DNA of 16,540 nt from Lentisphaeria bacterium (GTDB taxonomy: Bacteria > Verrucomicrobiota > Lentisphaeria > Oligosphaerales > Oligosphaeraceae), in the NCBI GenBank assembly GCA_016303095.1, contig JAEDMH010000044.1, positions 1 through 16,540 of the forward strand. Direction: 5' to 3'. The position numbers and the translations under genes were made by a program. Below, piece after piece: positions 1 through 6,252 of this stretch (within the stretch, counting starts at the first letter, position 1; the number at the start of each line of letters is the position of its first letter). Under the pieces are notes generated by a model. It was not told where the DNA came from. It ran no database searches and saw only the letters and a program-made list of their open reading frames with translations.

Positions 1-110
1 AATTGAATTTTTTCTAATTCCCGATACTAGGACACCCTAGAATGAAAGTTACAGTCTAGACCCTCTAGCCTTCGATGCCCCCCCCCGGGGGGAAGGGGGG
101 CAATCCTCAT

Positions 111-183
111 GAACCCCGGCAGGGGTGGGAGGATCGCTAGACGGGGGTGAAGGGAGGCCCAAGGGGCCGACCGGAACCCCCGG
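111..183. repeat. Structured intergenic repeat, copy 1 (two hairpins)
   Basis: The first hairpin pairs ACCCC (113-117) with GGGGT (122-126) around a 4-base loop. The second pairs CGGGGGT (142-148) with ACCCCCG (176-182), a perfect 7-bp stem. Its loop contains a small inner hairpin, GGCCC (156-160) with GGGCC (164-168). The order and core sequences (gaaccccg..aggggtgg, then cgggggtgaag) recur in copy 2 about 92 bases downstream. Function is unknown. It could be a transcribed RNA structure, a REP-like element or a decayed mobile unit. Confidence 0.6.
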
Positions 184-202
184 CAAGCCAAAATAGGAAT
201 CC

Positions 203-270
203 GAACCCCGTAGGGGTGGCAGGCCAGGCCTTTGCGCCGGGGGTGAAGCATAAGCGCAACCCTCGGCGCC
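203..270. repeat. Structured intergenic repeat, copy 2 (two hairpins)
   Basis: The first hairpin is ACCCC (205-209), loop GTA, GGGGT (213-217). The second pairs GCGCCGGGGGT (234-244) with ACCCTCGGCGC (259-269), an 11-bp stem with a single G-T wobble (240/263) and a 14-base loop. Sequence is shared with copy 1 at gaaccccg..aggggtgg (111 and 203) and at cgggggtgaag (142 and 238), but the stems differ in sequence. Pairing is kept while bases change, which points to selection on structure or to a common mobile ancestor. Confidence 0.65.
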
Positions 271-313
271 TGCAGGCACACGGAAGCCACTCTGTCTTGT
301 TCATCGGGAACCT

Positions 314-394
314 GGGGGCGCTTCGGGGCTCTAAGGGGGTGGATATTTCGCCTATCTTGGGGGTGTCTTCTCGGGGGGGGCGATGATGTGGGGG
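314..394 (+). other. G-tract cluster, possible G-quadruplex, just upstream of a gene start
   Basis: Six runs of four or more G occur on the plus strand: 314-318, 325-328, 335-339, 359-363, 373-380 and 390-394. The first three are separated by 6-base loops, and the third to fourth gap is 19 bases. This could form G-quadruplexes in the non-template strand or mRNA leader of the 452-4519 gene. The region is G-rich overall, so the cluster may also be compositional. Confidence 0.35.
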
Positions 395-441
395 CGTTTC
401 GCCCTTTTCCGTGTCAGGTTCGAGCTTTCTTTACTTTTCAC

Positions 442-446
442 GAGGA
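442..446 (+). promoter_or_regulatory. Ribosome binding site supporting the start at 452
   Basis: GAGGA lies 5 bases before the ATG at 452. It is the only clear Shine-Dalgarno-like sequence in front of a gene in this window. It favours 452 over the in-frame ATGs at 383 and 386, because the signal peptide then begins at residue 1. Confidence 0.55.
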
Positions 447-451
447 TTGCC

Positions 452-3400
452 ATGCCTTCTTTTGGCCACAAAACGACCATGTTGTTCCTGTGTCTGGGCC
501 TGTTCGGCCTAGGTTTCATCCCTGTTTTTTCCCAGGAGGAGGTCTCCATGCCGAAAATTCCCAGTGCCCGTCCTCTCCACTATCTTTCCACGGACAAGGA
601 AGTGTACCATCCTGGGGAGACGGTCTACCTGCGGGATGTGGTGCTGGATGGCATGACCAACTACCCCTTGGAGGAATACATGGGGCAGGCAGATCGTTTC
701 CAATGGAAGATTCTGGGGCCTCGGGATGTGGAGATGGGGACCGGGGAAATGGTCTATGTGTCCTCTGTGGGCGGAGTGAGCTGGGGGATTCCCGCCGGGG
801 CTCCCGGCGGTGTCTATCGCCTGCGGGTGGAGGATCGGGAGAAGGAAGGGGCGCCGGCGGAGCGAACCTTTGAGGTGAGGCACTATCGGGCTCCCCGCCT
901 GCGCTCTCAAATTGAGTTCACGCGTCGGGGCTATCTTCCGGGGGAGACGGTGGTGGCCGTTCTCTCCTGCCGTCGGGCGGAGGGGGATGCCTTGGAGAAT
1001 CCCCGGATTTCCGCCACGGTTCAAGTGGATGGGGAGGTGGTTTTCCAGCAGGAGGAACTTCCCTGGAAGGAGGGATTTGCCCAGGTGTCCTTCCCTCTGC
1101 CGGGGACACTCCAGGAGGGCGATGGCACGTTGAGTTTTCTCATTGAGGACGGGGGCGTCCGGGAGACGGCGGCGAAGTCCATTCCCATTCTCCTGGATCG
1201 GGAGGAGGTTTTCTTCTATCCCGAGGGGGGAGAGTTGGTGTGGGGGGTGCCCAACCGGGTCTATGTGGAGGCCCGAAGCCGGGATGGCAAGGAGGCCGAC
1301 ATTCGGGGGGTCCTGAGGGATGATTCTGGTGCGGCCGTGGCCGAATATCACTCCCTCTTCGGAGGACGGGGCATCCTGGAGTTCACGCCTGAAAAGGGAC
1401 GCCGCTATGCTTTGGAGGTGCCTTCCTCCCAGGGAAAGTCTCCCCGCAGCCTTCCCCTGCCCGAGGCCGTGGCGGGGAGCCTTCTGCGCACCGTCGCCCA
1501 GGCCTATGCCTATGACGAACCTCTTGCCGTGGAGGTGAAGAGCAGCCCGGACACCCCAAAAAAGCCCGGGCATCTTACCCTGCGGAAACGAGAGAAAGAA
1601 CTTTCCCGGGTGGAACTGGAGGGCAAGACTGAGGGACGCTGGATCCTGCCTGTGGCCGAGGAGGAGGGGGTGCTGGTGGCGACTCTCTACGGACAGGACG
1701 GCACTCCCCTGGCAGAACGCCTCCTCTTCCGACGTCCCCGCTTCCAAATTCGCCTGTCCTTCCAGGGATTGGAGGAATCCCGCACTCCGGGGGAGAAGGT
1801 GACCCTGAAGGTGCGTTCCACGGACGACCAGGGCAATCCCGTCTCCGCCCATGTGGGGTTGTGTGTCACGGATGCCTCTGTTGTGGAATTGCGGGATCGG
1901 AGGGAGTGGGCGCCCCGTCTGCCCGTGATGGTCTATCTGGAGAACGAAGTCCTTTCCTTGGCGGACGCCGAAGAGTATCTCTCCCTGGAGGAGGACACCG
2001 CCCGGGAACGCCTGGATCTCCTGCTGGGAACCCAGGGATGGCGCCGCTTTGTGCTGCAGCGCCAGGACGAGATTCGCAAGGCCTATCCCGACGCCCTTCT
2101 GAGAATCCTGGCGCCCCTGGTGGAATTGCGTCCTATCCCTGCCTTCTTCAATGGACGGAGGATGAGGGGGAATGCCATGGCGGCTGGGAGCGTGGTGGAT
2201 AAGGGGGGGATGGTTTTTGACGCCATGCCCGTGATGATGGTGGAGGATGGGGCGGTTCTGCCCGACGAGGAGGAGGCTGATGGGGCGATCCTGATGGATG
2301 GGGCGGCGGAGATGCTGCCTGCCCCGCCCCTGGCGGAAGCCAAGCGCATTGCCCCTCCTTTCCGGCCTCCCCAACAGCAGCAGTGGGTGCGGGAATACGC
2401 CCACCAGGCCCGGAAGGGGCGTCGTCCGGGAGACCGGGTGGATTTCACCGAGACCGTCTACTGGGCGGCCAATGTGACCACGGATCCCCGGACGGGGGAG
2501 GCGGAGGTTTCCTTTGAAATGCCGGACACCCTAGGGGGCTTCCGGGTCACGGCCGACGCCTTCGGGGCCAATGGGGCCTTGGGGGCCGCCACGGGGGAAT
2601 TCTCCTGTGTCCAGCCCTTCTACGGGGAAGTGAAGCTTCCTCTGTTTCTCTCCACAGGGGACCGGGCGATGCTTCCGGTCACCTTGGTGAATGCCACGAA
2701 GGAGCCCTTGGAAGGCGTGAACCTGGTGGTGGAGACGGGGGAGGGTCTGCGGCTGTTAAGCCGGGTGCCTTCCCAGGCCTCTCTTGCTCCCGGGGAACGA
2801 CGCGGCGTTTGGGTGGAGGTGGAGGCCTTGCAGCCTGGGGCGGCCCAGGTGGTGGTGCGCGCCATGGCGGGGGGCTACCAGGACCGGGTGGTGCGGAACC
2901 TTCAGGTGGTTTCCCCCCTCTTCCCCCTGGAATTCTCCGCCGGCGCCCGCATCTCCCAGGAAAATCCTCTGAAATTCCGTCTTCAGGTGCCCGAGATGGT
3001 GGAGAATGGTTCCCAGCGGGTGACGGCGCAGGTGTATACCTCCCCGGCCGCCACCATGGAGGCCGCCCTCAACGCTCTGTTGCGTCAACCCCACGGTTGC
3101 TTTGAACAGACCAGCTCCACCAACTATCCCCTGGTGATGGCCCAGCAGTATTTCCTCAGCCACGCCCCGGGCAATCCCGAGACCGTGGCCCGGGCCAGGG
3201 AGTTATTGGAGGAGGGCTATGGCAAGCTGGTCTCCTTCCAATGCGCCAACAAAGGATACGAATGGTTTGGGGAGGATCCCGGCCATGAAGCCCTGACCGC
3301 CTATGGCCTTATGGAATTTGCCGACATGGCCAAGGTCATGACCGTGGAGCAGTCCATGATGGAGGACACCCGCCGCTGGCTTATGGGCAGGCGGGATGGA

Positions 3401-4519
3401 AAAGGCGGGTTCCAGCAGAATGAAAAGGCCCTGGATTCCTTCGGACGCGCGCCCAAGGACACCACCAATGCCTATATCTTGTGGGCCCTTCTGGAAAGCG
3501 GAGAGTCTCCCCAATCCCTGGAGAAGGAAATCCAGCAGGTGGTGGAGAAGGCCCGCGCCGCCGAGGATGATTACCTGAAAGCCCTGGCCGCCAATATCCT
3601 GTGCCTGGCAAAGCGCCCGGAGGAAGCCAAGGCCCTGGCGGAAATCCTGGCGCGCCACCAGAAGGAGGATGGCACCATGGCGGAGGAAGGCCCCACCATC
3701 ACCTGCTCCAGGAACCTCTCCCAGACGCTGGAGTGCGTCTCCCTGGCGGCTCTGGCCTGGATTCGCTGCGGTCAGGAGTTTGTGGCCCCGGTGGAACGGG
3801 CCATGAAGTTCCTGGCGGAATCCTGCCAGGAGGGCAAATTCGGCAGCACCCAGTCCACGGTGCTGGTGTTGAAGGCCATCAATGCCTACGATGCCGCCTT
3901 CGCCCGTCCCAAGAGCGGGGGGACGGTGCAGCTTTGGCTGGATGGACATCCCATGGGAGAGCCCGTCTCCTTCACCAAGGAGAGCCAGGGCATTCTGGCG
4001 TTGCCGGATTGCGGGCTGGGCCTCACCCCTGGAGAACATCAGCTGGAGATTCGGCTCCAGGGAGAGAGCGAGCTGAATGCCTCTGTCTTGGTGGAGGCAA
4101 AGACCCCCCTGGTGCGTTCTGTCGGCCCCCTGCTCCTGTCCACAACCCTGGATCGCCCGGAGGCTACGGAGGGAGAACCCATGGAATTGCGGGTTTCCCT
4201 GAAGAATGAAAGTCAGGAGGAACTCTCCATGCCTGTGGCCGTTGTTCCCATCCCCGGGGGATTGGAACCCCGGCAGGATCAGTTGAAAGAACTGGCGGCC
4301 GCAGGACGAATCGCTGCCTTCGAGATCCAAAACCAGGAAGTGGTACTCTACTGGCGGGGCATCCATGCCGGCGAGGAACTCCAGGTGCCCCTGGCCTTGA
4401 CCGCCACTCTCCCCGGAGAATACACGGGAGCCGCTTCCCGGGCCTATCCCTATTATGATGACGGGCAAAAAGCCTATCAGGCCGGCGTCAAGGTGAAGGT
4501 GGCTCCCCGTTCCCCGTAG
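452..4519 (+). CDS. Secreted alpha-2-macroglobulin family protein with thioester domain
   Basis: The 1355-residue product belongs to the bacterial alpha-2-macroglobulin family: protease-trapping proteins that undergo a conformational change on bait cleavage and covalently attach the attacker through a thioester. Residues 1-28 form a signal peptide (basic start, hydrophobic core, likely cut at VFS/QE). No lipobox Cys sits at the cleavage site, so periplasmic or secreted soluble protein is more likely than a lipoprotein. The MG1-like domain opens with STDKEVYHPGETV. Residues about 574-644 are a Met-, acidic- and Pro-rich low-complexity stretch ending in QQQQ, the likely bait region. The alpha-2-macroglobulin core motif EMPDTLGGFRVTA follows. 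The thioester motif is GCFEQ with Cys883 and its Gln partner three residues on. The helical thioester domain continues through KFGSTQSTVLVLKA, and a receptor-binding-like beta domain closes the protein. It is shorter than E. coli ECAM, and no pbpC lies beside it. The start at 452 is chosen by signal peptide and RBS; 383 is an alternative. The family is confident; protease inhibition is inferred. Confidence 0.9.
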   Translation: MPSFGHKTTMLFLCLGLFGLGFIPVFSQEEVSMPKIPSARPLHYLSTDKEVYHPGETVYLRDVVLDGMTNYPLEEYMGQADRFQWKILGPRDVEMGTGEMVYVSSVGGVSWGIPAGAPGGVYRLRVEDREKEGAPAERTFEVRHYRAPRLRSQIEFTRRGYLPGETVVAVLSCRRAEGDALENPRISATVQVDGEVVFQQEELPWKEGFAQVSFPLPGTLQEGDGTLSFLIEDGGVRETAAKSIPILLDREEVFFYPEGGELVWGVPNRVYVEARSRDGKEADIRGVLRDDSGAAVAEYHSLFGGRGILEFTPEKGRRYALEVPSSQGKSPRSLPLPEAVAGSLLRTVAQAYAYDEPLAVEVKSSPDTPKKPGHLTLRKREKELSRVELEGKTEGRWILPVAEEEGVLVATLYGQDGTPLAERLLFRRPRFQIRLSFQGLEESRTPGEKVTLKVRSTDDQGNPVSAHVGLCVTDASVVELRDRREWAPRLPVMVYLENEVLSLADAEEYLSLEEDTARERLDLLLGTQGWRRFVLQRQDEIRKAYPDALLRILAPLVELRPIPAFFNGRRMRGNAMAAGSVVDKGGMVFDAMPVMMVEDGAVLPDEEEADGAILMDGAAEMLPAPPLAEAKRIAPPFRPPQQQQWVREYAHQARKGRRPGDRVDFTETVYWAANVTTDPRTGEAEVSFEMPDTLGGFRVTADAFGANGALGAATGEFSCVQPFYGEVKLPLFLSTGDRAMLPVTLVNATKEPLEGVNLVVETGEGLRLLSRVPSQASLAPGERRGVWVEVEALQPGAAQVVVRAMAGGYQDRVVRNLQVVSPLFPLEFSAGARISQENPLKFRLQVPEMVENGSQRVTAQVYTSPAATMEAALNALLRQPHGCFEQTSSTNYPLVMAQQYFLSHAPGNPETVARARELLEEGYGKLVSFQCANKGYEWFGEDPGHEALTAYGLMEFADMAKVMTVEQSMMEDTRRWLMGRRDGKGGFQQNEKALDSFGRAPKDTTNAYILWALLESGESPQSLEKEIQQVVEKARAAEDDYLKALAANILCLAKRPEEAKALAEILARHQKEDGTMAEEGPTITCSRNLSQTLECVSLAALAWIRCGQEFVAPVERAMKFLAESCQEGKFGSTQSTVLVLKAINAYDAAFARPKSGGTVQLWLDGHPMGEPVSFTKESQGILALPDCGLGLTPGEHQLEIRLQGESELNASVLVEAKTPLVRSVGPLLLSTTLDRPEATEGEPMELRVSLKNESQEELSMPVAVVPIPGGLEPRQDQLKELAAAGRIAAFEIQNQEVVLYWRGIHAGEELQVPLALTATLPGEYTGAASRAYPYYDDGQKAYQAGVKVKVAPRSP

Positions 4520-4659
4520 ACGAGGGGGTGAAATCCAAAGGTGCTCCCCTGGGCGGGGCATGCGCGGCAGGCTCCGCCCTCTCTCTGGCCCTCCCTGCCC
4601 CTTCCGGGCAAGGGGGGGTCACTATATATAACATATTTATTTGCAAAGACTTATTACTT
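4520..4659. other. Convergent intergenic region with an AT-rich patch
   Basis: This lies between the stops of the plus-strand alpha-2-macroglobulin gene and the minus-strand operon. An imperfect hairpin, CCCTGCCC with GGGCAAGGG and one bulged base, sits at about 4596-4617. Neither strand has a clear T run after it, so it is only a weak candidate bidirectional terminator. Bases 4620-4665 are strikingly AT-rich (tatatataacatatttattt) compared with both flanking genes. I see no gene here. Confidence 0.4.
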
Positions 4660-6216
4660 TTATCTAGGAAGAGGCCAGTCTTGCCAGCGGAGGGGGAGGG
4701 GAGTGCCGTTGACGATCCATTGTTCTGGGAATGTATTTTCCAGCCAATCGGCGGGGATGGCCTGGGCGTTTCCCATGGAGGCTCCTGCGAAGCATTGGGA
4801 GAGTTCCCGGAAGGCCTTGGCAGAGAGGGGGCAATCCTGGTGGAGGGAGACGAAGAAGGCGGTGGAGGAGTGGGCGTAGAGGTGGGCGGCGTTTTGCCAT
4901 TCGTTCCATCCCTGTCGGGGAGAGAATTCCAGGGGGCCTGGGTCCAGCGTGTAGAAGGTGGTGTTTTGGCAGAGGCGGAAGGCTAGGGCGTTGATGCGCC
5001 GATGGAGATTCAGGCTGCCGGCGAAGGGGGAATCCTCTTGGAGATCCCGGGAGATGCGGCAGAGATGGAGGAGTCCCGCCACCAGGGAGGAGGGGAGATC
5101 CTCGCCGTAGAGAATCATGTCTCCCATGGAGTGCCGGATGGCCCGGCAGAGGTCGACGATCACCTCGGCGTTGGTTTTGTCCCTCCGGGCGAATTGCCAG
5201 GTCATGGGGGTGCAGGTGGGGGGTTGGAAGACCCCATGGAGGGCATCTGTGGTGGCGGAGATATGGCGCAGGAGTTCGTAGCCCCAGTCTGCGCTTTGTC
5301 GCACCTGTCTCTGGATCTCCTCCTGGACTTCCGGGAGGGTGGGATCCAGGCATTGGGGGAAGGCTTTCTGATGCCATTCCTGGGGGAGGCGCCCTTGGGG
5401 ATCCCAGAGAAGCCGTCGGGTCAAGCCTGGGCGCACGCCCCGTCGTCCGGCGGCCTCTGCGAAGCGTCGCACCCCGTCCTCTTCCAGGGATTCCCAGGGA
5501 AGGGAGAGAATTTGGAAGGGGCGGTTGGTGAGGCTATTGCAGGCCAGGGCCAGGGTGTCGCATTCCTCCAGGAGGAGTTTCTCCTGGAGCCCATCTTCCT
5601 CTTGGGGGCGGCTGATGATGCCATAGACCGGCAAATTGGCGAAGATAGGTTCCGGGGAGAGGAGGGCGCAGAATCTCCGGGCGGCGGCCATGGGGGGGCG
5701 TTCGTAGCGGCAGAAGAAGAGGGTGGCCACCTCCAGGACCCGTCCGGAGAGGTCCACGCCTCCCGAGGCGTTGCGAACATCCAGGTGGAGGGAGATGCCT
5801 CGCGGGGTAACGTTCCAGGAGGCGAAGGCCCCGCCTTGGGCGGCCACTCCCAGAGCGACAGTCTCCTCGTTTCCTTTGAGCAGCACATACCAGGGGAAGA
5901 GACGGCAGGGATCCATGGTGCGCCACTGGAAGCCGCCCTCTCCTTCGCACCATTCATCCCCCAGGAAGAGGAGATGGGAGGCCATGGGGTGCTTCCATTG
6001 GCAGCGAATGGCTTTGAGGGCCTTCTTTTCCGCCGTGGCCAAGAGCTTCAGAGAGGGGACCCCCTCGGGATTCTGGTGGAACAGGAGTTCCAGGGCGATG
6101 TCCTTGTGGGTCATCTGGGTTCCGATCTTGGTGAACAGATGACCGCCCCCCTCGTATTCCACCCAGATTTGGGAGGGAAGGAGATCCTGGGGGAGAAATT
6201 GTGCGTGGAGGGACAT
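4660..6216 (-). CDS. Divergent GH36/alpha-galactosidase-like protein, probably lacking the catalytic nucleophile
   Basis: This 518-residue protein has no signal peptide and is probably cytoplasmic. Its C-terminal two thirds resemble the TIM barrel of GH36/GH27 alpha-galactosidases: a helper-strand region about 236-272 ending RPGLTRRLLWDP, then LDPTLPEVQEEI (290-301), then ADWGYELLRHI (309-319), then a Cys-Arg-Ile-Ser-Arg-Asp segment (386-391) matching the 'RiS.D' acid/base region, then TLDPGPLEF (423-431), which corresponds to the 'NDPD' segment. The N-terminal about 200 residues would be the beta-sandwich. In active GH36 enzymes the strand after '.wGf..lK' carries the nucleophile as KxD; here the line reads LLRHISATTD and no Asp is seen at that place. 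It is last in the operon, 36 bases after the glycosyltransferase, and has no Shine-Dalgarno sequence. A carbohydrate-binding or altered-activity role is inferred. The family call is moderate and rests on recalled motifs only. Confidence 0.6.
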   Translation of the reverse strand: MSLHAQFLPQDLLPSQIWVEYEGGGHLFTKIGTQMTHKDIALELLFHQNPEGVPSLKLLATAEKKALKAIRCQWKHPMASHLLFLGDEWCEGEGGFQWRTMDPCRLFPWYVLLKGNEETVALGVAAQGGAFASWNVTPRGISLHLDVRNASGGVDLSGRVLEVATLFFCRYERPPMAAARRFCALLSPEPIFANLPVYGIISRPQEEDGLQEKLLLEECDTLALACNSLTNRPFQILSLPWESLEEDGVRRFAEAAGRRGVRPGLTRRLLWDPQGRLPQEWHQKAFPQCLDPTLPEVQEEIQRQVRQSADWGYELLRHISATTDALHGVFQPPTCTPMTWQFARRDKTNAEVIVDLCRAIRHSMGDMILYGEDLPSSLVAGLLHLCRISRDLQEDSPFAGSLNLHRRINALAFRLCQNTTFYTLDPGPLEFSPRQGWNEWQNAAHLYAHSSTAFFVSLHQDCPLSAKAFRELSQCFAGASMGNAQAIPADWLENTFPEQWIVNGTPLPLRWQDWPLPR

Positions 6217-6252
6217 GGCGGGAAGAAGGCGGAAAGGCGTGGAGGAGTGTTC

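Larger units (their letters stand above)
1..451. other. Non-coding, G-tract-rich region upstream of the alpha-2-macroglobulin gene
   Basis: No credible gene is present. The first 60 bases are AT-richer (runs of T at 8-13) and carry several CTAG tetramers (27-30, 37-40, 56-59, 65-68, with another at 137-140). From about 78 the sequence turns into long C and G runs, including a C9G6 block at 78-92. Two tandem structured repeats (111-183 and 203-270) and a G-tract cluster (314-394) follow; both are listed separately. Short open frames across this stretch have Gly/Arg/Pro-rich translations that follow the repeat, and I do not accept them as genes. No consensus promoter is convincing. The 5' leader and promoter of the downstream gene should lie between about 270 and 440. 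Confidence 0.6.

Noticed and set aside
147..386. 79-codon plus-strand frame over the structured repeat
   Set aside because: Its Gly/Arg/Pro-rich translation follows the hairpin repeat and G-tracts. There is no ribosome binding site and no domain.
509..2404. 631-codon minus-strand frame
   Set aside because: It is antisense to the well-supported alpha-2-macroglobulin gene. The His/Pro/Gly-rich translation has no recognisable domain and is a by-product of GC-rich codons with few stops.
3203..4561. 452-codon minus-strand frame
   Set aside because: It is antisense to the thioester and C-terminal domains of the alpha-2-macroglobulin gene, has a low-complexity Gly/Gln/His composition and no start signal.
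4596..4617. Hairpin between the convergent genes as a definite terminator
   Set aside because: The stem has a bulge and no T run follows on either strand, so I mention it only within the intergenic entry.
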